Source of the DNA: UKL13-2 sp038236905
GTDB lineage: Bacteria; Pseudomonadota; Gammaproteobacteria; Burkholderiales; Usitatibacteraceae
Assembly: GCA_038236905.1 (NCBI GenBank)
Contig: JBBRZG010000150.1
Coordinates: 1 to 8,835 of the forward strand
Direction: 5' to 3'
Length of the DNA: 8,835 bases
A model generated the notes under the pieces. The model was not told the DNA's origin. It searched no databases and was given only the letters and a program-made list of their open reading frames with translations. A program made the position numbers and the translations under genes. Positions 1 to 7,249 of this stretch are shown in pieces. Position 1 is the stretch's first letter; the number at the start of each line of letters is the position of its first letter.

Positions 1-957
1 ACGGATCATCCATCGATCAGCGGATTTAATCAACGTCATCGTTTTTAAATTGTTGCTGGCGAGCTTGTCAGATTTGTATTTCTGCTGAAAAACAACGGTT
101 GCATCGTTTCCATCAACCGTAATTTTTTTCATTTTGATGCTCACGTTGATTGAAGTTTGTGCTTCAAGGCGAACTTTGCGCTGCGCTTCCCAATCGGCGC
201 GTGTCAGCTTGTCCGGGGTTTCAAAATCCGTTGAATAAAACGAGAGGTAAGCGAGGACGTCCTTGTTTGACCAAGCCGCTGCCCAACTTTGAATGGCCGC
301 CGAGATTTGCGCATCAGCATTGTCGTTCGCGACTAAAGGTGTCGATGACGGGGTGGCAACGGGTTTGGTAGCGGTGGGAGCGGTTGCTGTCGGCGCTTTA
401 ACCGCATCCGACTTTGCTGAAGCGACAGGTGCTGCGGCCGCCACGACGGCGGCACGAGGTGGTTGGAACAGGTCCTTTACCATCGCCAGTTTTGATTGCG
501 CGGTGGCGTTGGATTTATCGAGCTGTAACGCTTTGTCGTACGAACGCCGGGCCAATTGCGCGTAAATGTCGCCTAAGTTTTCATAGGCCGTGCCGTAAGT
601 GGGGTGGGTATGGATCGCGAGTTCCAACGCGGCCTTGGCTTTGTCATAGTTTCCCTGGCCGGCGTAAAGCACGGCGAGGTTGTTGTAGGGTTCTGGTAGC
701 TCTGGATAGTCTTCCGTCAGGCCGGTGAAAAGTTGGATCGCATCCGCGATTTTCTTCTGCTCGGTAAAAATCAGCCCTTTTAAAAAACGGCCTTGCGCGT
801 CTTTAGGCGTCTGCGCCAGTACACCATTCACTTTTAGCAACGCGGCATCGAAACGATTTTGCTGATACAACTTGGAAGCATCTTTGAGATCTTCCGCCGC
901 GCCGGCGAAGGCAAAGGTAGAAGAAAATAACAAGGTCGCACAAACTGCGCTGCGCAT
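1..957 (-). CDS. Exported TPR protein with C-terminal NTF2-like (Cds6-type) domain, partial
   Basis: The reading frame is open from an ATG at 957 to the left edge, giving 319 residues without a stop, so the C-terminus is missing. Residues 1-19 look like a signal peptide (Arg2, hydrophobic core, AFA cleavage-like site), so the product is probably periplasmic or outer-membrane associated. Residues about 21-150 hold three to four TPR units; the clearest starts PYNNLAVLYAGQGNYDKA at about residue 90. A Pro/Ala/Thr-rich linker spans about 165-210. From about residue 215 an NTF2-like fold begins (IQSWAAAWSNKDVLAYLSFY), followed by DFETP and a terminal strand near DRWMIR. In betaproteobacteria this last domain is often found beside or fused to L,D-transpeptidases, which suggests a cell-envelope role, but no enzyme domain is visible here. 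An in-frame ATG at 975 would add six residues (MFICSS); neither start has a strong ribosome binding site. The function is not known. Confidence 0.85.
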   Translation of the reverse strand, partial: MRSAVCATLLFSSTFAFAGAAEDLKDASKLYQQNRFDAALLKVNGVLAQTPKDAQGRFLKGLIFTEQKKIADAIQLFTGLTEDYPELPEPYNNLAVLYAGQGNYDKAKAALELAIHTHPTYGTAYENLGDIYAQLARRSYDKALQLDKSNATAQSKLAMVKDLFQPPRAAVVAAAAPVASAKSDAVKAPTATAPTATKPVATPSSTPLVANDNADAQISAAIQSWAAAWSNKDVLAYLSFYSTDFETPDKLTRADWEAQRKVRLEAQTSINVSIKMKKITVDGNDATVVFQQKYKSDKLASNNLKTMTLIKSADRWMIR

Positions 958-998
958 AGAGCTACAAATGAACATTGTTGTTCAATCCATTGAATTTA

Positions 999-1026
999 AT
1001 AGTAAAGACGCAAAAAATAGTGTCAG
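999..1026 (-). promoter_or_regulatory. Candidate sigma-70 promoter for the TPR/NTF2-like gene
   Basis: On the minus strand, CTGACA (1026-1021, five of six matches to the -35 consensus) is separated by 16 bases from TACTAT (1004-999, four of six matches to the -10 consensus). Transcription would start near 992, shortly upstream of both possible ATGs at 975 and 957. This was found by eye only. The remainder of the gap up to the tRNA promoter (about 1027-1180) holds no convincing gene; the one longer frame on the plus strand there has a low-complexity product and no recognisable domain. Confidence 0.4.
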
Positions 1027-1180
1027 ACATTCTACCAAGAATGGACCGCGCCTTCGTGAATCTTGCAGATTTAATTCAGCCGGCAAAGGCAAAACCAACC
1101 AAAGCAATTTGACACCAGCAACGTTTAAACATTCATCTGCAAACATCACAGCGTTTCGTAAACAGCTTACCGATCATTTT

Positions 1181-1217
1181 TTGCATTCGCCATCGATCAA
1201 GATATAAAAGATATAAT
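1181..1217 (+). promoter_or_regulatory. Candidate promoter for tRNA-Val
   Basis: There are two overlapping possibilities. TTGCAT (1181-1186) is followed after 16 bases by TATAAA (1203-1208), a reasonable -35/-10 pair. A perfect TATAAT also lies at 1212-1217, ten bases before the mature tRNA 5' end, but its -35 position reads only GCCATC. Either would give a very short tRNA leader, which is usual for single tRNA genes. Confidence 0.45.
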
Positions 1218-1226
1218 TTGAGGCTT

Positions 1227-1301
1227 GGGCGGTTAACTCAGCGGTAGAGTGCCACCTTCACACGGTGGAAGTCACTGGTTCGATCCCAGTACCGCCCACC
1301 A
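1227..1301 (+). tRNA. tRNA-Val (anticodon CAC), CCA encoded
   Basis: The cloverleaf folds completely by eye. The acceptor stem GGGCGGT (1227-1233) pairs with ACCGCCC (1291-1297). The D arm is ACTC/GAGT. The anticodon stem CCACC/GGTGG encloses the loop TTCACAC, which places anticodon CAC at 1259-1261 and so reads GUG valine codons. The T arm ACTGG/CCAGT carries the TTCGATC loop. The discriminator base is A and the 3' CCA is encoded at 1299-1301. The gene stands alone; no second tRNA and no obvious hairpin-plus-T-run terminator follows. No duplicated 3' end that would mark an integrated element is visible in the window. Confidence 0.97.
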
Positions 1302-1508
1302 CTCTACCCAATCGTGTGTGCCGCATGTGCATATCTGAATCTCGCCTTTATCTTAGGACTTCGCGCTGCTCCTTGACAGCGATGTTTACGCCTCGCTTCC
1401 TGCCGTATACTCCAGCCAAATAGACGCTTGAAACTTTGCGTTGCGTTAACAATAGCGCGTTGCCACTGCGCTTGAAGACAACATTGTGCCGCTCTCACTG
1501 GAACCGCC
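1302..1508. other. Gap between tRNA-Val and the decarboxylase; presumed 5' region of the decarboxylase
   Basis: These 207 bases contain no supported gene. A perfect TTGACA (1373-1378) and a TATACT (1406-1411) are present, but they lie 27 bases apart and cannot form a normal promoter together. TATACT could act with a weak upstream element such as TGTTTA (1383-1388). The octamer CGCTTGAA occurs twice in the second half. No riboswitch-like fold was recognised. Confidence 0.4.
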
Positions 1509-3755
1509 ATGAAATTTCGTTTCCCCATCGTCATCATTGACGAGGATTACCGTTCGGAAAACACTTCCGGCTTAGGCATACGCGCGCTCGCAAAGGCGAT
1601 TGAAACCGAGGGCATGGAAGTACTCGGCGTCACCAGTTATGGTGATCTTTCGCAGTTTGCGCAGCAGCAAAGCCGAGCCTCGGCATTTATTTTGTCGATC
1701 GATGACGAAGAATTCACACCGGGTCCCGAGATCGACCCCGCGGTTCACAATTTGCGAAAGTTTATCGAAGAAATTCGTTTCAAGAACTCTGAGATCCCGA
1801 TTTATTTGTACGGCGAAACACGCACTTCGCGTCATCTGCCGAACGATATTTTGCGTGAGTTGCACGGCTTTATTCATATGTTTGAAGACACGCCCGAGTT
1901 CGTGGCGCGGCATATTATTCGCGAGGCCAAATCATATTTGGATTCGCTGGCACCGCCGTTTTTCCGTGCGCTGGTGAATTACGCACAAGACGGGTCGTAT
2001 TCATGGCATTGCCCGGGCCACTCCGGCGGCGTGGCGTTTTTGAAATCTCCCATCGGCCAAATGTTCCATCAATTTTTTGGTGAAAACATGTTGCGTGCTG
2101 ACGTGTGCAACGCAGTGGAAGAGTTGGGCCAATTGCTAGACCATGATGGACCGGTAGGTGCATCAGAACGCAATGCGGCACGGATTTTTAATGCCGATCA
2201 TTGTTTCTTCGTGACGAATGGAACGTCGACTTCCAACAAAATGGTCTGGCACGCGAACGTCGCACCGGGCGATATCGTCATCGTGGATCGCAACTGCCAT
2301 AAATCTATTCTGCACGCGATTATCATGACGGGTGCGAACCCGATTTTCTTGATGCCTACCCGCAATCATTTGGGTATCATCGGGCCGATTCCGCTTTCTG
2401 AATTTTCGGCAGAGAGCATTCGGAAAAAAATTGAAGCTAATCCGTTTATCAAAGATAAAGCCGCGAAACCGCGCATCCTCACGATTACGCAATCCACCTA
2501 CGACGGTGTGCTCTACAACGTGGAGATCTTAAAAGAGACGCTGGCCGGGCAAGTTGAAACACTGCATTTTGACGAGGCCTGGTTGCCGCACGCAACATTC
2601 CACGACTTCTACAAAAATATGCATGCGATTGGCAAAGACCGGCCGCGTTCGAAAGAAGCGATCATTTACGCCACGCACTCAACTCACAAATTGTTGGCCG
2701 GCATCTCGCAAGCGTCGCAAATTGTGGTGCAAGATTCCGAGACGCGAAAACTTGATCGACACGCCTTTAACGAGGCCTATTTGATGCATACCTCGACTTC
2801 GCCGCAATACGCCATTATTGCCAGCTGTGACGTCTCGGCGGCGATGATGGAGCCACCCGGCGGTACCGCGCTGGTGGAGGAATCGATTGCGGAGGCGCTC
2901 GATTTCCGCCGCGCCATGCGCAAGGTCGATGACGAATTTGGAAAAGACTGGTGGTTTAAGGTTTGGGGTCCTGAAAAATTGTCCGAAGAGGGCGTCGGCG
3001 CACAGAGCGATTGGGTTCTCGAGGCCAATGAGGAATGGCATGGCTTTGGTAATTTGGCGCCGGGCTTTAACATGCTCGATCCGATTAAATCGACGATTGT
3101 CACACCGGGCTTGGACGTGTCAGGCAAGTTTGCGGAGACAGGAATTCCTGCGTCCATCGTGACCAAATTTTTAGCAGAGCACGGCGTCATTGTGGAGAAA
3201 ACCGGGCTTTATTCCTTCTTCATCATGTTCACAATCGGCATTACCAAAGGTCGATGGAATACGCTGCTCACCGCCCTCCAGCAGTTCAAGGATGATTACG
3301 ACCGCAATCAGCCGATGTGGAAGATTTTGCCGGAGTTTGTTGGCACCCAGCCCCGCTATGAGCGCGTGGGTCTGCGCGACCTTTGCCAGCAAATTCACGA
3401 TATGTACAAGGCCCGCGATATCGCCCGTCTCACCACTGAAATGTATACGTCCAACATGGTGCCTGCCATGAGTCCGGGTGATGCGTTCGCAAAAATGGCG
3501 CATCGTGAGGTTGACCGCGTTGAGATTGATAATCTTGAGGGCCGCGCCACCAGCGTGTTGCTCACACCTTATCCACCGGGTATCCCGCTGCTCATCCCGG
3601 GCGAACGATTCAATAAGACAATCGTTCAGTACCTTCGTTTCGCGCGTGATTTTAATGCCACTTTCCCTGGCTTTGAAACCGATGTGCACGGTCTGATTGA
3701 GGGCGAAAAAAGTGCGGACGGCAAGCAGGTGTTTTACGTTGACTGCGTGAAATAA
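1509..3755 (+). CDS. Arginine/lysine/ornithine decarboxylase (PLP fold III-type, AdiA/LdcI class with wing domain)
   Basis: This 748-residue cytoplasmic enzyme has the usual length of the long wing-domain decarboxylases. It would remove the alpha-carboxyl group of a basic amino acid to give agmatine, cadaverine or putrescine. Residues 1-130 form the receiver-like wing domain. The PLP core starts near HCPGHSGG (167-174), with GTSTSNK (238-244), DRNCHKS (260-266), HFDEAW (353-358; Asp355 should bind the PLP ring nitrogen) and the Schiff-base lysine Lys394 in THSTHK. The C-terminal domain contains PYPPGIP (687-693). Several stretches, such as YATHSTHKLL, GIIGPI and the long IKDKA-containing insert, resemble AdiA (arginine) more than LdcI (lysine) as I recall them, but substrate cannot be assigned safely. 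The ATG at 1509 has GGAA five bases upstream and gives the expected N-terminus. No amino-acid/amine antiporter lies nearby, so polyamine synthesis is more likely than acid resistance. Confidence 0.95.
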   Translation: MKFRFPIVIIDEDYRSENTSGLGIRALAKAIETEGMEVLGVTSYGDLSQFAQQQSRASAFILSIDDEEFTPGPEIDPAVHNLRKFIEEIRFKNSEIPIYLYGETRTSRHLPNDILRELHGFIHMFEDTPEFVARHIIREAKSYLDSLAPPFFRALVNYAQDGSYSWHCPGHSGGVAFLKSPIGQMFHQFFGENMLRADVCNAVEELGQLLDHDGPVGASERNAARIFNADHCFFVTNGTSTSNKMVWHANVAPGDIVIVDRNCHKSILHAIIMTGANPIFLMPTRNHLGIIGPIPLSEFSAESIRKKIEANPFIKDKAAKPRILTITQSTYDGVLYNVEILKETLAGQVETLHFDEAWLPHATFHDFYKNMHAIGKDRPRSKEAIIYATHSTHKLLAGISQASQIVVQDSETRKLDRHAFNEAYLMHTSTSPQYAIIASCDVSAAMMEPPGGTALVEESIAEALDFRRAMRKVDDEFGKDWWFKVWGPEKLSEEGVGAQSDWVLEANEEWHGFGNLAPGFNMLDPIKSTIVTPGLDVSGKFAETGIPASIVTKFLAEHGVIVEKTGLYSFFIMFTIGITKGRWNTLLTALQQFKDDYDRNQPMWKILPEFVGTQPRYERVGLRDLCQQIHDMYKARDIARLTTEMYTSNMVPAMSPGDAFAKMAHREVDRVEIDNLEGRATSVLLTPYPPGIPLLIPGERFNKTIVQYLRFARDFNATFPGFETDVHGLIEGEKSADGKQVFYVDCVK

Positions 3756-3779
3756 GCGAACCAGAAAGCGGGGTTATCC

Positions 3780-4694
3780 ATGAGCGAAAATAGTCGAAAA
3801 CCGCGAGCCTTGGTGGTCGATGATGACGAAGCGTTTGTCGAGCAATTCACGCGTATTTTGCAAAAGCTGGGTTATGACGTTACCGACGCCAAAGATGGGA
3901 TGGCCGCACTCGAACTGTGTCAACGCAATGAGTTTGATGTCGCTATTATTGATATTCGCATGCCACGTTTGAATGGCATTAGTGTTGTCAATAATGTGAA
4001 GCGCACCTCCCCTAACGCGCTCTCTAAAGTAATCTTCGTCACCTCGCTTGACGATGCCACCTTGCGGCACGATGCCATGGCGGCGGGTGGAACTGCGTTT
4101 CTGGTTAAGCCGGTGACGGCTGATGCCATCATCGCGGCCGTAGGAGGCGGAGTTGGGAGCGGTGCTGGCGGCGGCGTTATAGGTGGCCTAGCTGGCAAGG
4201 TATACGATAATGCAGACAGCGCAGTGCAGCGCCAAGACCGTAGAAGTCCCGTGGGGATTCTTTCAAATTTCGATGCTGCGCGCGATAGTTTTGCGCGCCA
4301 GGGCATTATGGTCACGCTGGGCGCAACACTCACCAAAATGGAGCCGGGCGTGTGCGAAATCACGCTTCCCTTCAGCGCGGCTCTTTCACAGCAGCATGGT
4401 TTTTTTCATGCGGGAGTTATCAGCACGGTAACCGATTCGGCAGCAGGATATGCCGCCTATACGATGTTTCCCACCGGCAGCTCCGTGCTGACGGCCGAGT
4501 TCAAAATTAATTTTCTCGCGCCGGCGGATGGCGAAACTCTTCGCGCGTCCGGCCGGGTGATCAAGCACGGTAAAACGCTTACCATTTGCGAGATGCAGGC
4601 TTTCATTACCAAAAGGAGTGAAGAGAAGCTTTGTGCTTACGGCATATCAACACTTATGTGTCTGCCGGGCAGTTCAAGTATTCAGGGTGGCTAA
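3780..4694 (+). CDS. Response-regulator receiver domain fused to PaaI-type hotdog thioesterase
   Basis: This 304-residue protein has two clear domains in one frame. Residues 8-120 are a receiver domain with the acidic pair Asp15/Asp16, phospho-acceptor Asp58 (IIDIRMP), Thr88, Phe107 and Lys110 (FLVKP), so it should be phosphorylatable. Residues about 121-140 are a glycine-rich segment. From about 163 to 292 lies a PaaI-family hotdog acyl-CoA thioesterase: NFDAARDSFARQG, then QHGFFHAGV (205-213) and Asp219 in TDSAAGYAA (the probable catalytic acid), then AEFKINFLAP and GRVIKHGKTLTIC. Standalone PaaI-like proteins of about 140 residues closely resemble this half. There is no DNA-binding, GGDEF or kinase output. 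It starts 24 bases after the decarboxylase stop, with GGGG (3770-3773) six bases before the ATG, so co-transcription is likely. No histidine kinase is adjacent. The pathway and substrate are unknown; phospho-control of thioesterase activity is inference. Confidence 0.9.
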   Translation: MSENSRKPRALVVDDDEAFVEQFTRILQKLGYDVTDAKDGMAALELCQRNEFDVAIIDIRMPRLNGISVVNNVKRTSPNALSKVIFVTSLDDATLRHDAMAAGGTAFLVKPVTADAIIAAVGGGVGSGAGGGVIGGLAGKVYDNADSAVQRQDRRSPVGILSNFDAARDSFARQGIMVTLGATLTKMEPGVCEITLPFSAALSQQHGFFHAGVISTVTDSAAGYAAYTMFPTGSSVLTAEFKINFLAPADGETLRASGRVIKHGKTLTICEMQAFITKRSEEKLCAYGISTLMCLPGSSSIQGG

Positions 4695-4716
4695 CGCCTC
4701 GCTAAGAACGCGGGGA

Positions 4717-5625
4717 TCACGATTTCCATTCGGGATGAGAGATGCGTAGTTCGCGCTGTTGTTCAATCAAAACCTGATAAAACGATAATCGGGAAGGGTT
4801 GATTTTCCCTGCTCCCGCTGCCGCCAGAATCGCACATCCTGGTTCGTTGATATGTCCGCAGTTGCTGAATTTGCAGGTGCCGATATAGGGTCGAAACTCC
4901 GGCATGCCGTAGGCGATGTCGTCATCGGCCAGATGAAACAGCCCGAAAGATTGCAGCCCCGGCGAATCGATAATTGCCGAGTCTTTGTCGAGATGGTAAA
5001 GACGCGTGTAAGTGGTGGTATGTTTGCCAGAATCGAGCGCTTCGGATAACTCGCCCTCCTTGGCGACGTCACGCATGACCAAATTATTCACGGTGCGAGA
5101 TTTTCCCATTCCGGACTGGCCCACCAGCAGGGTGGTTTTTCCAGAGAGATACGCGCGGAGTGGTTCGATATCAAATTTCGCGGACATCGGTAGAATCTCA
5201 TAGCCGATATCCTGAAAGTGTTTCAAGCTTGCCATCGCCGCATCGAACTCGGGCAAATCTTTTTTGTTGAGCATGATGATCGGGGCGATGTCCGCTGCAT
5301 CACAGGCGATCAAACACAGGCTGATAAACATTTCACTGAAGCTGGGTTTGGGCGCAACAATAATCAACGCCTGGTCAATATTCGCCGCAAGCGTTTTTTC
5401 CCGCCACGCGTCTTTGCGGAATAACACGTTACGTCGCGGTAAAACAGTGTCGATTCGACCGGTCTTTTCATTCCCGTTGGGGTTGCGCGTGACCTCGACT
5501 TCGTCGCCGCAGGTGACGTCCTGCTTCCTGCCTTTCCGGCTGCATGTAAGTGAGGTGCGATCCGCCAATTCCACCAAAAAATCCCGGCCAAAGTCGCCTG
5601 TAACCAACCCTTTTACCGTGCTCAT
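4717..5625 (-). CDS. rsgA: Ribosome small subunit-dependent GTPase RsgA
   Basis: RsgA (YjeQ) is a circularly permuted GTPase that binds the 30S subunit late in assembly and helps release maturation factors. Taking the ATG at 5625, the protein has 302 residues. An N-terminal OB-fold (about 1-65) is followed by the permuted G motifs: G4 NKKD (120-123), G5 SAK (148-150), G1 GQSGMGKS (169-176), switch I GKHTTTYTRLY (200-210) and G3 DSPG (220-223). The C-terminal zinc knuckle is CKFSNCGHINEPGC, with ligands Cys251, Cys256, His258 and Cys264. A GTG at 5637 could extend it by four residues, but the ATG at 5625 forms an exact ATGA overlap with the stop of the upstream pterin dehydratase gene and matches the family N-terminus better. 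It is the last gene of the three-gene leftward operon and converges on the receiver–thioesterase gene with 22 bases between stops; no clear terminator is visible there. Confidence 0.96.
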   Translation of the reverse strand: MSTVKGLVTGDFGRDFLVELADRTSLTCSRKGRKQDVTCGDEVEVTRNPNGNEKTGRIDTVLPRRNVLFRKDAWREKTLAANIDQALIIVAPKPSFSEMFISLCLIACDAADIAPIIMLNKKDLPEFDAAMASLKHFQDIGYEILPMSAKFDIEPLRAYLSGKTTLLVGQSGMGKSRTVNNLVMRDVAKEGELSEALDSGKHTTTYTRLYHLDKDSAIIDSPGLQSFGLFHLADDDIAYGMPEFRPYIGTCKFSNCGHINEPGCAILAAAGAGKINPSRLSFYQVLIEQQRELRISHPEWKS

Positions 5626-5960
5626 TTGAGCTGGCACAATTGGTCAAGTTTGGATGCGCAAATAAAGTCGTTCAAGGTAATGCCGCCAGCATCGTGGGTG
5701 GAATATCGAACCACGCAGCGGTTGAAGTGCAGCCCGATATCTGGGTGGTGATCCTCGGCGTGGGAGATCCAGGCTGAGGCATTCACGAACGCCAGCGTCT
5801 CGTAATAATTTTTGAAGCTGAATGTCTTCACGATTTCGTGCGGACTTCTGCTGTCACGTTTCCAGTCGGCAAGTGTTAGAAGATGGGCCGTAATTTCGGC
5901 CTCCCCCAGCGCTTTTGCCTGGCCGCCCGCGCTGCATTTCATTTCAGAGAGTCTGGTCAT
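5622..5960 (-). CDS. phhB: Pterin-4a-carbinolamine dehydratase
   Basis: This 112-residue cytoplasmic enzyme dehydrates 4a-hydroxytetrahydrobiopterin, recycling the pterin cofactor used by aromatic amino acid hydroxylases; relatives also serve in folate or molybdopterin metabolism. The family signature is complete: the HAEDHHPDI block has catalytic His71-His72-Pro73, then THDAGG with His89, and LNDF with Asp98. The length is typical. The ATG at 5960 overlaps the stop codon of the M48 gene as ATGA, and its own stop overlaps the rsgA start in the same way, indicating translational coupling through all three genes. A second Met at position 7 is possible but less likely given the overlap. No phenylalanine hydroxylase gene is in the window, so the physiological partner is not evident. 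The symbol is the common one for the bacterial family. Confidence 0.94.
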   Translation of the reverse strand: MTRLSEMKCSAGGQAKALGEAEITAHLLTLADWKRDSRSPHEIVKTFSFKNYYETLAFVNASAWISHAEDHHPDIGLHFNRCVVRYSTHDAGGITLNDFICASKLDQLCQLK

Positions 5961-7249
5961 TGAGTTGCCGATAAAGATTGTTTGAGACTATTCAGGTGCG
6001 CGATACGAATTGCCGCAGGCGGATGCGAATCGTACACCGCTGAATGGATGGGATCCGGTGTGAGCGTGGAAGCATTATCGCGATAAAGTTTGACCAGTGC
6101 CGCCACCAGATCGTCTGCATTCGTTTGCTGAACCGCATAGGCATCGGCCTCAAATTCATGCTTGCGGGATAGCAGACTACCGAGCGGAGTAAGCCAAAAA
6201 GTGAATACTGGCAGCGCCATAAAAAATAGCATCAGCGATACCGCCACCGGAGGTGTTGCTCCCGTGGTGGTAAAGCCAAGCCCGTCGTAAAACCACGGTT
6301 TATCAATCACCCAACCCATTAGGGCGAGGATCACGAATATCAGCACAAACTGGCCGCCGATCATTTTGTAAATATGTTTGCGTTTGAAATGACCCAATTC
6401 GTGCGCGAGTACGGCTTCAATTTCAGGTGGCGTCAATCGCTCGATCAGGGTGTCGAAAAACACAATACGTTTGGTTTTACCGAAGCCCGTGAAGTAAGCA
6501 TTGCCATGACTGGAACGTTTGGAACCATCCATCACGAACAGCCCGCTGGATGCAAACCCGCAGCGCGACAGCAGGGTCTCGATTCTGCTGCGCAAGCCAT
6601 CATCTGTGAGCGGTGTGAATTTGTTGAACAACGGGGCAATCAAATTGGGGTAAACCGCCATCATCGTCAGGCTAAAGCCCACCCACACCAGCCACAAATA
6701 AAACCACCACGCGCCGCCCATTTTCTCCATCAACCAGAAGGCAACCAGCAGCAGGGGTACCCCGATGATGGCCGATAACAGCATGCCCTTAAGCGCGTCC
6801 AGCACATATAGCTTAAACGTGATTTTGTTAAAACCGTATTTCGCTTCGATGCCAAAAGTGCGATAGAGGCCGAATGGAATTGAAATCACGGATGACACAA
6901 CCATCACCCCGAATACCAGCAATAAACCGCGCCCGTAGGTGAAGCCGGTATTGAGATTATCCGCGAGCTGATCGATCAAAAAAATGCCGCCGCCAAGCGT
7001 CAATATCAGCAGCAGCAAGGATTCCAGCAGGTTTTCGATAACGCTCAGCCGGACTTTTTCCGCCGTGTAATCGGCGGCGGTCTGGTGAGCGCTCAGGGTG
7101 ACAACGTCACTGAATTCAATCGGCACGCTGGCGCGATGCGCACCAACGTGCTTGAGATGGCGCAACGACAGCCACGTCTGGAAAGACAACATGACGGCGA
7201 AAAAAACGACAAAGGTAATGGTGAAGAGCGTGGCGTCCAAAAGGTTCAA
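5957..7249 (-). CDS. M48-family membrane zinc metallopeptidase (Ste24/HtpX type)
   Basis: This 430-residue polytopic inner-membrane protease resembles the CAAX-prenyl protease Ste24 clan. The zinc site is HELGH (283-287), with the third ligand Glu365 in HEFEADAYA and a conserved SHPP at 408-411; RSSHGNAYFTG (245-255) is another family block. Hydrophobic segments lie at about 5-28, 70-92, 107-126, 150-172, 180-205, 298-316 and 335-356. Bacteria lack prenylated CAAX substrates, so a role in membrane protein quality control is the usual inference. The first codon is uncertain: an in-frame TAG stands at 7279-7277 and no ATG lies between it and the conserved region. Initiation must therefore be at TTG 7249 (GATGGA just upstream) or TTG 7240, which would shorten the protein by three residues. 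It is first in the operon with phhB and rsgA and is divergent from orn. Confidence 0.93.
   Translation of the reverse strand: MNLLDATLFTITFVVFFAVMLSFQTWLSLRHLKHVGAHRASVPIEFSDVVTLSAHQTAADYTAEKVRLSVIENLLESLLLLILTLGGGIFLIDQLADNLNTGFTYGRGLLLVFGVMVVSSVISIPFGLYRTFGIEAKYGFNKITFKLYVLDALKGMLLSAIIGVPLLLVAFWLMEKMGGAWWFYLWLVWVGFSLTMMAVYPNLIAPLFNKFTPLTDDGLRSRIETLLSRCGFASSGLFVMDGSKRSSHGNAYFTGFGKTKRIVFFDTLIERLTPPEIEAVLAHELGHFKRKHIYKMIGGQFVLIFVILALMGWVIDKPWFYDGLGFTTTGATPPVAVSLMLFFMALPVFTFWLTPLGSLLSRKHEFEADAYAVQQTNADDLVAALVKLYRDNASTLTPDPIHSAVYDSHPPAAIRIAHLNSLKQSLSATQ

Noticed and set aside
150..728. Several plus-strand open frames over the left end
   Set aside because: They lie antisense to the exported TPR/NTF2-like gene, whose minus-strand frame has clear domain structure; the plus-strand products have none.
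872..1207. Plus-strand open frame of 111 codons between the TPR gene and the tRNA
   Set aside because: It starts inside the opposing gene, runs through its promoter region, and its product has no recognisable motif or supporting ribosome binding site.
1373..1411. TTGACA and TATACT upstream of the decarboxylase as a sigma-70 promoter
   Set aside because: The spacer is 27 bases, ten more than the optimum, so they cannot work as one promoter despite good hexamers.
4141..4160. TAGGAGG inside the receiver–thioesterase gene as the ribosome binding site of a separate thioesterase gene
   Set aside because: The only start codon at a suitable distance, TTG at 4153, is out of frame with the thioesterase and meets a stop within ten codons; the motif encodes part of the Gly-rich linker.
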